A stretch of 64,000 nt of DNA, taken from Phytophthora quininea. Lineage: Eukaryota > Oomycota > Peronosporomycetes > Peronosporales > Peronosporaceae. The stretch is taken from positions 1 through 64,000 of the forward strand of contig JAAVTG010000456.1 of assembly GCA_011947345.1 (NCBI GenBank). Reading direction: 5' to 3'. Below, in pieces: positions 10,926-23,850 of this stretch. Position 1 is the first letter of the stretch, and each line of letters starts with the position of its first letter. A program made the position numbers and the translations under genes. The notes under the pieces were generated by a model, which worked only from the letters and a program-made list of their open reading frames with translations, ran no database searches and had not been told where the DNA came from.

Positions 10926-11946
10926 GTTACTGAGGTATCGTTTTCAAATGCGAGAAACGGCGGAGCGATCTAGGCCAAAGTGGGTTGTAGTCCGTGTAAA
11001 CTCCCCATGCTCGAGCACCCCTGATCGCTGCGAAGGAGTAGGTGCTCCCAAATGGCTTGGCGTTCTCGTCCGTGGCTTCCATCTTGCGCGAGATCATTTG
11101 AAGTGGGGAGAGAGTAGAAGCCGGGAGATTCAAAATTCAAAGCTGAATGTTTTTGCAAGGGTACCGCCTTTGATCGTTTTAGACAGGGTACCGCCTTTCA
11201 ACAGGACGCAATTTTGGGTAGAAATGCTCAGTATTTTCCTTACGGAGGTAGTAAGAAAAAGCGCGCACAACCTTGCACCTTTTCCACTCTTGTATGCCTT
11301 ACCTTTTCTTCATCCAGCCAGAGTTTTTGCGCCCCCGGGTTGAGGATGCGGTTTATTAGTGAAGTGTTAGTTTTTACATTAGCACCGTCGCATACGTATC
11401 ATGAACCGTGGCTGACTGCCAGCGGAAATTGTACCTGTCACTGAGGATTTCGTGACGGATAGTGGAGTTACAGTTGACTAAAGCCCAAGACCATCACAAG
11501 AAACGTCTGCAGCGGCAGTCCCCAGTAACCCTAGTGGGATATTCGGTGTGAGTATAGCAGTTCATCAGAACAAAGCGAGGGACAAGAACGTTGAAGAAGT
11601 TGGCCTTTGTGTAGTATGGATCGTTTTGTGTGGTGGGAATGGTCAACGAGAACGCTTACCAAATTGCTGTTCCCAGTCATCTGGATCGTGACTTAACAAT
11701 GAACGTGGATTAAGTGAAGTGGTTCCAGGGACTCTGGAGGTCACTGTTTATCGCAATCTCATGTCAACTACGGTTATGGACTGCAGGCAGGCTGGTATTT
11801 GTTAAGACGGTCTTTTCATCACCAATAGTACACCTCTCGATGAAGATCGCTTTAGGTGAATCTAGTTGGATCAGCAAACAAGCGTCATCACTAGCAGGGT
11901 CAGTCCCTACTCCTTCAAGCACGTCGGTGGGGAATTGTCGGCTCGC
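10926..11946. other. Interval without a recognised gene; short direct repeat
   Basis: The first 200 bp may hold the decayed N terminus of the adjacent mariner-like element. A 13 bp motif GGGTACCGCCTTT occurs at 11159 and again at 11186. No family signature is visible between 11220 and the start of the tRNA array. Confidence 0.45.
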
Positions 11947-12439
11947 ACGGACTCGAAGCCTCGAGTTTGACCGGCCGTCCGGAATGAGGTAGGTATCGTT
12001 TTCCAGTGTTCGACCGCGCTAAGCAGGTGTACGCGTCATGGCGCATCGAACCATGGCGTCGATTCGGCCTACATCGCGGTAGCGCGCGATTCGTGACTGT
12101 CTCAAACGTTCACCTCTGCTACTAGACTGTGCGATGGATCGGACTTGCAGGTCCATGGAGGTGGGTCAGCAAGGTCGTTCATGCTAGCACATGGCGGTAG
12201 GCATCGTTAGGATACCGTGGAGAGCAATGGTCGTCTCCCCAGAACCAGGAATGTTGGATGAGAGACTTATACGTTGATGGAGGCAAACGTCATCGCTGCA
12301 CAGTGCCAGAGCACGGCACAGGACTGTGTAAACGTCGTTGCAGCCGCGTAGTGTGCTCCACCGTGTTTGGTGCGGTGAATTGTGTTGTGGAGGTTGTCGT
12401 CGGATTGTGATGTACCGCGGCGGATATGTCATTCGTGCA

Positions 12440-12512
12440 GCCCGTCTAGCTCAGTCGGTAGAGCGCAAGACTCTTAATCTTGTGGTCGTGGGTTCGAGCC
12501 CCACGGTGGGCG
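12440..12512 (+). tRNA. tRNA-Lys(CUU), array copy 1
   Basis: 73 nt cloverleaf: acceptor GCCCGTC/GGTGGGC (with G-U and U-G pairs), D stem GCTC/GAGC, anticodon stem CAAGA/TCTTG with loop CTCTTAA (anticodon CTT), T stem GTGGG/CCCAC with loop TTCGAGC. A box TAGCTCAGTCGG and B box GGTTCGAGCCC fit the RNA polymerase III consensus. No intron; CCA is not encoded. In the trailer duplication the T runs are T3 then T4. Confidence 0.97.
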
Positions 12513-12552
12513 ACCATACTTTGCGTCGGCGACCATACTTTTGCGTGGCCGA
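12512..12552 (+). terminator. Duplicated tRNA trailer with Pol III-type T run (copy 1 shown)
   Basis: Directly after the tRNA lies a roughly 20 bp segment, GCGACCATACTTT(T)GCGTCG, repeated immediately with a final GTGG. Each half has a T run that is T3 or T4 depending on the array copy. RNA polymerase III generally needs at least T4, so these are the likely terminators. The same structure follows every tRNA in the array. Confidence 0.6.
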
Positions 12553-12888
12553 ACCGTTGACCTCAGTGATGAATAGAGGTGGCCGTGCGTGCCTGCTGGA
12601 TGGTGTCGGGAGGCTGACGAGTGGCGCCAGTCGAGTGCCAGAGCTCGCTAACCTACGTACTGGTCGGCAGGATGACTGACACGAACAGACTCCAATGGTC
12701 CATGGCGATACACGCTGAGAACCCAGGCCATCCCTCCGACACCCGACACTGGCAGCCATGACTGGAGATGTCTGTAGCCTGGTCACATGACTGGCTGCGT
12801 GTGTTCAGAAAGCCGACTGTACTGGCAGACGAGCTAGGACAGCACTGCATCGATTCCATTGCTCATGCTGCATGACAGTCAGTGACGT

Positions 12889-12926
12889 CGGACGGACTCG
12901 AAGCCTCGACTTTGACCGGCCGTCCG
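12889..12926. repeat. Palindromic stem-loop present in every array unit (unit 1 shown)
   Basis: CGGACGG at 12889-12895 pairs with CCGTCCG at 12920-12926; inside, TCGAAG can pair with CTTTGA. The hairpin occurs once per unit, and both outer ends of the 15 kb array fall within it. Confidence 0.6.
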
Positions 12927-13385
12927 GAATGAGGTAGGTATCGTTTTCCAGTGTTCGACCGCGCTAAGCAGGTGTACGCGTCATGGCGCATCGAACCATG
13001 GCGTCGATTCGGCCTACATCGCGGTAGCGCGCGATTCGTGACTGTCTCAAACGTTCACCTCTGCTACTAGACTGTGCGATGGATCGGACTTGCAGGTCCA
13101 TGGAGGTGGGTCAGCAAGGTCGTTCATGCTAGCACATGGCGGTAGGCATCGTTAGGATACCGTGGAGAGCAATGGTCGTCTCCCCAGAACCAGGAATGTT
13201 GGATGAGAGACTTATACGTTGATGGAGGCAAACGTCATCGCTGCACAGTGCCAGAGCACGGCACAGGACTGTGTAAACGTCGTTGCAGCCGCGTAGTGTG
13301 CTCCACCGTGTTTGGTGCGGTGAATTGTGTTGTGGAGGGTTGTCGTCGGATTGTGATGTACCGCGGCGGATATGTCATTCGTGCA

Positions 13386-13458
13386 GCCCGTCTAGCTCAG
13401 TCGGTAGAGCGCAAGACTCTTAATCTTGTGGTCGTGGGTTCGAGCCCCACGGTGGGCG
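13386..13458 (+). tRNA. tRNA-Lys(CUU), array copy 2
   Basis: Identical to copy 1 across the 73 nt. Trailer T runs: T4 then T3. Confidence 0.97.
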
Positions 13459-14330
13459 ACCATACTTTTGCGTCGGCGACCATACTTTGCGTGGCCGAAC
13501 CGTTGACCTCAGTGATGAATAGAGGTGGCCGTGCGTGCCTGCTGGATGGTGTCGGGAGGCTGACGAGTGGCGCCAGTCGAGTGCCAGAGCTCGCTAACCT
13601 ACGTACTGGTCGGCAGGATGACTGACACGAACAGACTCCAATGGTCCATGGCGATACACGCTGAGAACCCAGGCCATCCCTCCGACACCTGACACTGGCA
13701 GCCATGACTGGAGATGTCTGTAGCCTGGTCACATGACTGGCTGCGTGTGTTCAGAAAGCCGACTGTACTGGCAGACGAGCTAGGACAGCACTGCATCGAT
13801 TCCATTGCTCATGCTGCATGACAGTCAGTGACGTCGGACGGACTCGAAGCCTCGACTTTGACCGGCCGTCCGGAATGAGGTAGGTATCGTTTTCCAGTGT
13901 TCGACCGCGCTAAGCAGGTGTACGCGTCATGGCGCATCGAACCATGGCGTCGATTCGGCCTACATCGCGGTAGCGCGCGATTCGTGACTGTCTCAAACGT
14001 TCACCTCTGCTACTAGACTGTGCGATGGATCGGACTTGCAGGTCCATGGAGGTGGGTCAGCAAGGTCGTTCATGCTAGCACATGGCGGTAGGCATCGTTA
14101 GGATACCGTGGAGAGCAATGGTCGTCTCCCAGAACCAGGAATGTTGGATGAGAGACTTATACGTTGATGGAGGCAAACGTCATCGCTGCACAGTGCCAGA
14201 GCACGGCACAGGACTGTGTAAACGTCGTTGCAGCCGCGTAGTGTGCTCCACCGTGTTTGGTGCGGTGAATTGTGTTGTGGAGGGTTGTCGTCGGATTGTG
14301 ATGTACCGCGGCGGATATGTCATTCGTGCA

Positions 14331-14403
14331 GCCCGTCTAGCTCAGTCGGTAGAGCGCAAGACTCTTAATCTTGTGGTCGTGGGTTCGAGCCCCACGGTGG
14401 GCG
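14331..14403 (+). tRNA. tRNA-Lys(CUU), array copy 3
   Basis: Identical tRNA. Both trailer T runs are T3, so this is the only copy without a T4 terminator within the duplicated trailer. Confidence 0.95.
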
Positions 14404-15275
14404 ACCATACTTTGCGTCGGCGACCATACTTTGCGTGGCCGAACCGTTGACCTCAGTGATGAATAGAGGTGGCCGTGCGTGCCTGCTGGATGGTGTCGGG
14501 AGGCTGACGAGTGGCGCCAGTCGAGTGCCAGAGCTCGCTAACCTACGTACTGGTCGGCAGGATGACTGACACGAACAGACTCCAATGGTCCATGGCGATA
14601 CACGCTGAGAACCCAGGCCATCCCTCCGACACCTGACACTGGCAGCCATGACTGGAGATGTCTGTAGCCTGGTCACATGACTGGCTGCGTGTGTTCAGAA
14701 AGCCGACTGTACTGGCAGACGAGCTAGGACAGCACTGCATCGATTCCATTGCTCATGCTGCATGACAGTCAGTGACGTCGGACGGACTCGAAGCCTCGAC
14801 TTTGACCGGCCGTCCGGAATGAGGTAGGTATCGTTTTCCAGTGTTCGACCGCGCTAAGCAGGTGTACGCGTCATGGCGCATCGAACCATGGCGTCGATTC
14901 GGCCTACATCGCGGTAGCGCGCGATTCGTGACTGTCTCAAACGTTCACCTCTGCTACTAGACTGTGCGATGGATCGGACTTGCAGGTCCATGGAGGTGGG
15001 TCAGCAAGGTCGTTCATGCTAGCACATGGCGGTAGGCATCGTTAGGATACCGTGGAGAGCAATGGTCGTCTCCCCAGAACCAGGAATGTTGGATGAGAGA
15101 CTTATACGTTGATGGAGGCAAACGTCATCGCTGCACAGTGCCAGAGCACGGCACAGGACTGTGTAAACGTCGTTGCAGCCGCGTAGTGTGCTCCACCGTG
15201 TTTGGTGCGGTGAATTGTGTTGTGGAGGGTTGTCGTCGGATTGTGATGTACCGCGGCGGATATGTCATTCGTGCA

Positions 15276-15348
15276 GCCCGTCTAGCTCAGTCGGTAGAGC
15301 GCAAGACTCTTAATCTTGTGGTCGTGGGTTCGAGCCCCACGGTGGGCG
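15276..15348 (+). tRNA. tRNA-Lys(CUU), array copy 4
   Basis: Identical tRNA. Trailer T runs: T3 then T4. Confidence 0.97.
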
Positions 15349-16220
15349 ACCATACTTTGCGTCGGCGACCATACTTTTGCGTGGCCGAACCGTTGACCTC
15401 AGTGATGAATAGAGGTGGCCGTGCGTGCCTGCTGGATGGTGTCGGGAGGCTGACGAGTGGCGCCAGTCGAGTGCCAGAGCTCGCTAACCTACGTACTGGT
15501 CGGCAGGATGACTGACACGAACAGACTCCAATGGTCCATGGCGATACACGCTGAGAACCCAGGCCATCCCTCCGACACCCGACACTGGCAGCCATGACTG
15601 GAGATGTCTGTAGCCTGGTCACATGACTGGCTGCGTGTGTTCAGAAAGCCGACTGTACTGGCAGACGAGCTAGGACAGCACTGCATCGATTCCATTGCTC
15701 ATGCTGCATGACAGTCAGTGACGTCGGACGGACTCGAAGCCTCGACTTTGACCGGCCGTCCGGAATGAGGTAGGTATCGTTTTCCAGTGTTCGACCGCGC
15801 TAAGCAGGTGTACGCGTCATGGCGCATCGAACCATGGCGTCGATTCGGCCTACATCGCGGTAGCGCGCGATTCGTGACTGTCTCAAACGTTCACCTCTGC
15901 TACTAGACTGTGCGATGGATCGGACTTGCAGGTCCATGGAGGTGGGTCAGCAAGGTCGTTCATGCTAGCACATGGCGGTAGGCATCGTTAGGATACCGTG
16001 GAGAGCAATGGTCGTCTCCCAGAACCAGGAATGTTGGATGAGAGACTTATACGTTGATGGAGGCAAACGTCATCGCTGCACAGTGCCAGAGCACGGCACA
16101 GGACTGTGTAAACGTCGTTGCAGCCGCGTAGTGTGCTCCACCGTGTTTGGTGCGGTGAATTGTGTTGTGGAGGGTTGTCGTCGGATTGTGATGTACCGCG
16201 GCGGATATGTCATTCGTGCA

Positions 16221-16293
16221 GCCCGTCTAGCTCAGTCGGTAGAGCGCAAGACTCTTAATCTTGTGGTCGTGGGTTCGAGCCCCACGGTGGGCG
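16221..16293 (+). tRNA. tRNA-Lys(CUU), array copy 5
   Basis: Identical tRNA. Trailer T runs: T4 then T3. Confidence 0.97.
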
Positions 16294-17163
16294 ACCATAC
16301 TTTTGCGTCGGCGACCATACTTTGCGTGGCCGAACCGTTGACCTCAGTGATGAATAGAGGTGGCCGTGCGTGCCTGCTGGATGGTGTCGGGAGGCTGACG
16401 AGTGGCGCCAGTCGAGTGCCAGAGCTCGCTAACCTACGTACTGGTCGGCAGGATGACTGACACGAACAGACTCCAATGGTCCATGGCGATACACGCTGAG
16501 AACCCAGGCCATCCCTCCGACACCCGACACTGGCAGCCATGACTGGAGATGTCTGTAGCCTGGTCACATGACTGGCTGCGTGTGTTCAGAAAGCCGACTG
16601 TACTGGCAGACGAGCTAGGACAGCACTGCATCGATTCCATTGCTCATGCTGCATGACAGTCAGTGACGTCGGACGGACTCGAAGCCTCGACTTTGACCGG
16701 CCGTCCGGAATGAGGTAGGTATCGTTTTCCAGTGTTTGACCGCGCTAAGCAGGTGTACGCGTCATGGCGCATCGAACCATGGCGTCGATTCGGCCTACAT
16801 CGCGGTAGCGCGATTCGTGACTGTCTCAAACGTTCACCTCTGCTACTAGACTGTGCGATGGATCGGACTTGCAGGTCCATGGAGGTGGGTCAGCAAGGTC
16901 GTTCATGCTAGCACATGGCGGTAGGCATCGTTAGGATACCGTGGAGAGCAATGGTCGTCTCCCAGAACCAGGAATGTTGGATGAGAGACTTATACGTTGA
17001 TGGAGGCAAACGTCATCGCTGCACAGTGCCAGAGCACGGCACAGGACTGTGTAAACGTCGTTGCAGCCGCGTAGTGTGCTCCACCGTGTTTGGTGCGGTG
17101 AATTGTGTTGTGGAGGGTTGTCGTCGGATTGTGATGTACCGCGGCGGATATGTCATTCGTGCA

Positions 17164-17236
17164 GCCCGTCTAGCTCAGTCGGTAGAGCGCAAGACTCTTA
17201 ATCTTGTGGTCGTGGGTTCGAGCCCCACGGTGGGCG
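17164..17236 (+). tRNA. tRNA-Lys(CUU), array copy 6
   Basis: Identical tRNA. Trailer T runs: T4 then T3. Confidence 0.97.
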
Positions 17237-18109
17237 ACCATACTTTTGCGTCGGCGACCATACTTTGCGTGGCCGAACCGTTGACCTCAGTGATGAATAG
17301 AGGTGGCCGTGCGTGCCTGCTGGATGGTGTCGGGAGGCTGACGAGTGGCGCCAGTCGAGTGCCAGAGCTCGCTAACCTACGTACTGGTCGGCAGGATGAC
17401 TGACACGAACAGACTCCAATGGTCCATGGCGATACACGCTGAGAACCCAGGCCATCCCTCCGACACCTGACACTGGCAGCCATGACTGGAGATGTCTGTA
17501 GCCTGGTCACATGACTGGCTGCGTGTGTTCAGAAAGCCGACTGTACTGGCAGACGAGCTAGGACAGCACTGCATCGATTCCATTGCTCATGCTGCATGAC
17601 AGTCAGTGACGTCGGACGGACTCGAAGCCTCGACTTTGACCGGCCGTCCGGAATGAGGTAGGTATCGTTTTCCAGTGTTCGACCGCGCTAAGCAGGTGTA
17701 CGCGTCATGGCGCATCGAACCATGGCGTCGATTCGGCCTACATCGCGGTAGCGCGCGATTCGTGACTGTCTCAAACGTTCACCTCTGCTACTAGACTGTG
17801 CGATGGATCGGACTTGCAGGTCCATGGAGGTGGGTCAGCAAGGTCGTTCATGCTAGCACATGGCGGTAGGCATCGTTAGGATACCGTGGAGAGCAATGGT
17901 CGTCTCCCCAGAACCAGGAATGTTGGATGAGAGACTTATACGTTGATGGAGGCAAACGTCATCGCTGCACAGTGCCAGAGCACGGCACAGGACTGTGTAA
18001 ACGTCGTTGCAGCCGCGTAGTGTGCTCCACCGTGTTTGGTGCGGTGAATTGTGTTGTGGAGGGTTGTCGTCGGATTGTGATGTACCGCGGCGGATATGTC
18101 ATTCGTGCA

Positions 18110-18182
18110 GCCCGTCTAGCTCAGTCGGTAGAGCGCAAGACTCTTAATCTTGTGGTCGTGGGTTCGAGCCCCACGGTGGGCG
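18110..18182 (+). tRNA. tRNA-Lys(CUU), array copy 7
   Basis: Identical tRNA. Trailer T runs: T4 then T3. Confidence 0.97.
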
Positions 18183-19055
18183 ACCATACTTTTGCGTCGG
18201 CGACCATACTTTGCGTGGCCGAACCGTTGACCTCAGTGATGAATAGAGGTGGCCGTGCGTGCCTGCTGGATGGTGTCGGGAGGCTGACGAGTGGCGCCAG
18301 TCGAGTGCCAGAGCTCGCTAACCTACGTACTGGTCGGCAGGATGACTGACACGAACAGACTCCAATGGTCCATGGCGATACACGCTGAGAACCCAGGCCA
18401 TCCCTCCGACACCCGACACTGGCAGCCATGACTGGAGATGTCTGTAGCCTGGTCACATGACTGGCTGCGTGTGTTCAGAAAGCCGACTGTACTGGCAGAC
18501 GAGCTAGGACAGCACTGCATCGATTCCATTGCTCATGCTGCATGACAGTCAGTGACGTCGGACGGACTCGAAGCCTCGACTTTGACCGGCCGTCCGGAAT
18601 GAGGTAGGTATCGTTTTCCAGTGTTTGACCGCGCTAAGCAGGTGTACGCGTCATGGCGCATCGAACCATGGCGTCGATTCGGCCTACATCGCGGTAGCGC
18701 GCGATTCGTGACTGTCTCAAACGTTCACCTCTGCTACTAGACTGTGCGATGGATCGGACTTGCAGGTCCATGGAGGTGGGTCAGCAAGGTCGTTCATGCT
18801 AGCACATGGCGGTAGGCATCGTTAGGATACCGTGGAGAGCAATGGTCGTCTCCCCAGAACCAGGAATGTTGGATGAGAGACTTATACGTTGATGGAGGCA
18901 AACGTCATCGCTGCACAGTGCCAGAGCACGGCACAGGACTGTGTAAACGTCGTTGCAGCCGCGTAGTGTGCTCCACCGTGTTTGGTGCGGTGAATTGTGT
19001 TGTGGAGGGTTGTCGTCGGATTGTGATGTACCGCGGCGGATATGTCATTCGTGCA

Positions 19056-19128
19056 GCCCGTCTAGCTCAGTCGGTAGAGCGCAAGACTCTTAATCTTGTG
19101 GTCGTGGGTTCGAGCCCCACGGTGGGCG
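19056..19128 (+). tRNA. tRNA-Lys(CUU), array copy 8
   Basis: Identical tRNA. Trailer T runs: T3 then T4. Confidence 0.97.
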
Positions 19129-19999
19129 ACCATACTTTGCGTCGGCGACCATACTTTTGCGTGGCCGAACCGTTGACCTCAGTGATGAATAGAGGTGGCC
19201 GTGCGTGCCTGCTGGATGGTGTCGGGAGGCTGACGAGTGGCGCCAGTCGAGTGCCAGAGCTCGCTAACCTACGTACTGGTCGGCAGGATGACTGACACGA
19301 ACAGACTCCAATGGTCCATGGCGATACACGCTGAGAACCCAGGCCATCCCTCCGACACCCGACACTGGCAGCCATGACTGGAGATGTCTGTAGCCTGGTC
19401 ACATGACTGGCTGCGTGTGTTCAGAAAGCCGACTGTACTGGCAGACGAGCTAGGACAGCACTGCATCGATTCCATTGCTCATGCTGCATGACAGTCAGTG
19501 ACGTCGGACGGACTCGAAGCCTCGACTTTGACCGGCCGTCCGGAATGAGGTAGGTATCGTTTTCCAGTGTTTGACCGCGCTAAGCAGGTGTACGCGTCAT
19601 GGCGCATCGAACCATGGCGTCGATTCGGCCTACATCGCGGTAGCGCGATTCGTGACTGTCTCAAACGTTCACCTCTGCTACTAGACTGTGCGATGGATCG
19701 GACTTGCAGGTCCATGGAGGTGGGTCAACAAGGTCGTTCATGCTAGCACATGGCGGTAGGCATCGTTAGGATACCGTGGAGAGCAATGGTCGTCTCCCCA
19801 GAACCAGGAATGTTGGATGAGAGACTTATACGTTGATGGAGGCAAACGTCATCGCTGCACAGTGCCAGAGCACGGCACAGGACTGTGTAAACGTCGTTGC
19901 AGCCGCGTAGTGTGCTCCACCGTGTTTGGTGCGGTGAATTGTGTTGTGGAGGGTTGTCGTCGGATTGTGATGTACCGCGGCGGATATGTCATTCGTGCA

Positions 20000-20072
20000 G
20001 CCCGTCTAGCTCAGTCGGTAGAGCGCAAGACTCTTAATCTTGTGGTCGTGGGTTCGAGCCCCACGGTGGGCG
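20000..20072 (+). tRNA. tRNA-Lys(CUU), array copy 9
   Basis: Identical tRNA. Trailer T runs: T4 then T4. Confidence 0.97.
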
Positions 20073-20944
20073 ACCATACTTTTGCGTCGGCGACCATACT
20101 TTTGCGTGGCCGAACCGTTGACCTCAGTGATGAATAGAGGTGGCCGTGCGTGCCTGCTGGATGGTGTCGGGAGGCTGACGAGTGGCGCCAGTCGAGTGCA
20201 GAGCTCGCTAACCTACGTACTGGTCGGCAGGATGACTGACACGAACAGACTCCAATGGTCCATGGCGATACACGCTGAGAACCCAGGCCATCCCTCCGAC
20301 ACCCGACACTGGCAGCCATGACTGGAGATGTCTGTAGCCTGGTCACATGACTGGCTGCGTGTGTTCAGAAAGCCGACTGTACTGGCAGACGAGCTAGGAC
20401 AGCACTGCATCGATTCCATTGCTCATGCTGCATGACAGTCAGTGACGTCGGACGGACTCGAAGCCTCGACTTTGACCGGCCGTCCGGAATGAGGTAGGTA
20501 TCGTTTTCCAGTGTTTGACCGCGCTAAGCAGGTGTACGCGTCATGGCGCATCGAACCATGGCGTCGATTCGGCCTACATCGCGGTAGCGCGCGATTCGTG
20601 ACTGTCTCAAACGTTCACCTCTGCTACTAGACTGTGCGATGGATCGGACTTGCAGGTCCATGGAGGTGGGTCAGCAAGGTCGTTCATGCTAGCACATGGC
20701 GGTAGGCATCGTTAGGATACCGTGGAGAGCAATGGTCGTCTCCCCAGAACCAGGAATGTTGGATGAGAGACTTATACGTTGATGGAGCAAACGTCATCGC
20801 TGCACAGTGCCAGAGCACGGCACAGGACTGTGTAAACGTCGTTGCAGCCGCGTAGTGTGCTCCACCGTGTTTGGTGCGGTGAATTGTGTTGTGGAGGGTT
20901 GTCGTCGGATTGTGATGTACCGCGGCGGATATGTCATTCGTGCA

Positions 20945-21018
20945 GCCCGTCTAGCTCAGTCGGTAGAGCGCAAGACTCTTAATCTTGTGGTCGTGGGTTC
21001 AGAGCCCCACGGTGGGCG
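20945..21018 (+). tRNA. tRNA-Lys(CUU)-like, array copy 10, T-loop insertion
   Basis: 74 nt. An extra A in the T loop (TTCAGAGC instead of TTCGAGC) enlarges the loop and breaks the B box, so this copy may be non-functional, or the base may be a sequencing error. Trailer T runs: T4 then T4. Confidence 0.75.
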
Positions 21019-21889
21019 ACCATACTTTTGCGTCGGCGACCATACTTTTGCGTGGCCGAACCGTTGACCTCAGTGATGAATAGAGGTGGCCGTGCGTGCC
21101 TGCTGGATGGTGTCGGGAGGCTGACGAGTGGCGCCAGTCGAGTGCCAGAGCTCGCTAACCTACGTACTGGTCGGCAGGATGACTGACACGAACAGACTCC
21201 AATGGTCCATGGCGATACACGCTGAGAACCCAGGCCATCCCTCCGACACCCGACACTGGCAGCCATGACTGGAGATGTCTGTAGCCTGGTCACATGACTG
21301 GCTGCGTGTGTTCAGAAAGCCGACTGTACTGGCAGACGAGCTAGGACAGCACTGCATCGATTCCATTGCTCATGCTGCATGACAGTCAGTGACGTCGGAC
21401 GGACTCGAAGCCTCGACTTTGACCGGCCGTCCGGAATGAGGTATGTATCGTTTTCCAGTGTTTGACCGCGCTAAGCAGGTGTACGCGTCATGGCGCATCG
21501 AACCATGGCGTCGATTCGGCCTACATCGCGGTAGCGCGATTCGTGACTGTCTCAAACGTTCACCTCTGCTACTAGACTGTGCGATGGATCGGACTTGCAG
21601 GTCCATGGAGGTGGGTCAGCAAGGTCGTTCATGCTAGCACATGGCGGTAGGCATCGTTAGGATACCGTGGAGAGCAATGGTCGTCTCCCAGAACCAGGAA
21701 TGTTGGATGAGAGACTTATACGTTGATGGAGGCAAACGTCATCGCTGCACAGTGCCAGAGCACGGCACAGGACTGTGTAAACGTCGTTGCAGCCGCGTAG
21801 TGTGCTCCACCGTGTTTGGTGCGGTGAATTGTGTTGTGGAGGGTTGTCGTCGGATTGTGATGTACCGCGGCGGATATGTCATTCGTGCA

Positions 21890-21961
21890 GCCCGTCTAGC
21901 TCAGTCGGTAGAGCGCAAGACTCTTAATCTTGTGGTCGTGGGTTCGAGCCCACGGTGGGCG
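21890..21961 (+). tRNA. tRNA-Lys(CUU)-like, array copy 11, T-arm deletion
   Basis: 72 nt. One C is missing from the C4 run (GAGCCCACGG), so either the T loop has six bases or the stem loses a pair. Probably impaired unless it is a base-calling error. Trailer T runs: T4 then T3. Confidence 0.75.
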
Positions 21962-22833
21962 ACCATACTTTTGCGTCGGCGACCATACTTTGCGTGGCCG
22001 AACCGTTGACCTCAGTGATGAATAGAGGTGGCCGTGCGTGCCTGCTGGATGGTGTCGGGAGGCTGACGAGTGGCGCCAGTCAGTGCCAGAGCTCGCTAAC
22101 CTACGTACTGGTCGGCAGGATGACTGACACGAACAGACTCCAATGGTCCATGGCGATACACGCTGAGAACCCAGGCCATCCCTCCGACACCCGACACTGG
22201 CAGCCATGACTGGAGATGTCTGTAGCCTGGTCACATGACTGGCTGCGTGTGTTCAGAAAGCCGACTGTACTGGCAGACGAGCTAGGACAGCACTGCATCG
22301 ATTCCATTGCTCATGCTGCATGACAGTCAGTGACGTCGGACGGACTCAAAGCCTCGACTTTGACCGGCCGTCCGGAATGAGGTATGTATCGTTTTCCAGT
22401 GTTTGACCGCGCTAAGCAGGTGTACGCGTCATGGCGCATCGAACCATGGCGTCGATTCGGCCTACATCGCGGTAGCGCGCGATTCGTGACTGTCTCAAAC
22501 GTTCACCTCTGCTACTAGACTGTGCGATGGATCGGACTTGCAGGTCCATGGAGGTGGGTCAGCAAGGTCGTTCATGCTAGCACATGGCGGTAGGCATCGT
22601 TAGGATACCGTGGAGAGCAATGGTCGTCTCCCCAGAACCAGGAATGTTGGATGAGAGACTTATACGTTGATGGAGGCAAACGTCATCGCTGCACAGTGCC
22701 AGAGCACGGCACAGGACTGTGTAAACGTCGTTGCAGCCGCGTAGTGTGCTCCACCGTGTTTGGTGCGGTGAATTGTGTTGTGGAGGGTTGTCGTCGGATT
22801 GTGATGTACCGCGGCGGATATGTCATTCGTGCA

Positions 22834-22906
22834 GCCCGTCTAGCTCAGTCGGTAGAGCGCAAGACTCTTAATCTTGTGGTCGTGGGTTCGAGCCCCACGG
22901 TGGGCG
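22834..22906 (+). tRNA. tRNA-Lys(CUU), array copy 12
   Basis: Identical tRNA. Trailer T runs: T3 then T4. Confidence 0.97.
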
Positions 22907-23777
22907 ACCATACTTTGCGTCGGCGACCATACTTTTGCGTGGCCGAACCGTTGACCTCAGTGATGAATAGAGGTGGCCGTGCGTGCCTGCTGGATGGTGT
23001 CGGGAGGCTGACGAGTGGCGCCAGTCGAGTGCCAGAGCTCGCTAACCTACGTACTGGTCGGCAGGATGACTGACACGAACAGACTCCAATGGTCCATGGC
23101 GATACACGCTGAGAACCCAGGCCATCCCTCCGACACCCGACACTGGCAGCCATGACTGGAGATGTCTGTAGCCTGGTCACATGACTGGCTGCGTGTGTTC
23201 AGAAAGCCGACTGTACTGGCAGACGAGCTAGGACAGCACTGCATCGATTCCATTGCTCATGCTGCATGACAGTCAGTGACGTCGGACGGACTCGAAGCCT
23301 CGACTTTGACCGGCCGTCCGGAATGAGGTATGTATCGTTTTCCAGTGTTTGACCGCGCTAAGCAGGTGTACGCGTCATGGCGCATCGAACCATGGCGTCG
23401 ATTCGGCCTACATCGCGGTAGCGCGATTCGTGACTGTCTCAAACGTTCACCTCTGCTACTAGACTGTGCGATGGATCGGACTTGCAGGTCCATGGAGGTG
23501 GGTCAGCAAGGTCGTTCATGCTAGCACATGGCGGTAGGCATCGTTAGGATACCGTGGAGAGCAATGGTCGTCTCCCCAGAACCAGGAATGTTGGATGAGA
23601 GACTTATACGTTGATGGAGGCAAACGTCATCGCTGCACAGTGCCAGAGCACGGCACAGGACTGTGTAAACGTCGTTGCAGCCGCGTAGTGTGCTCCACCG
23701 TGTTTGGTGCGGTGAATTGTGTTGTGGAGGGTTGTCGTCGGATTGTGATGTACCGCGGCGGATATGTCATTCGTGCA

Positions 23778-23850
23778 GCCCGTCTAGCTCAGTCGGTAGA
23801 GCGCAAGACTCTTAATCTTGTGGTCGTGGGTTCGAGCCCCACGGTGGGCG
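23778..23850 (+). tRNA. tRNA-Lys(CUU), array copy 13
   Basis: Identical tRNA. Trailer T runs: T4 then T4. Confidence 0.97.
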
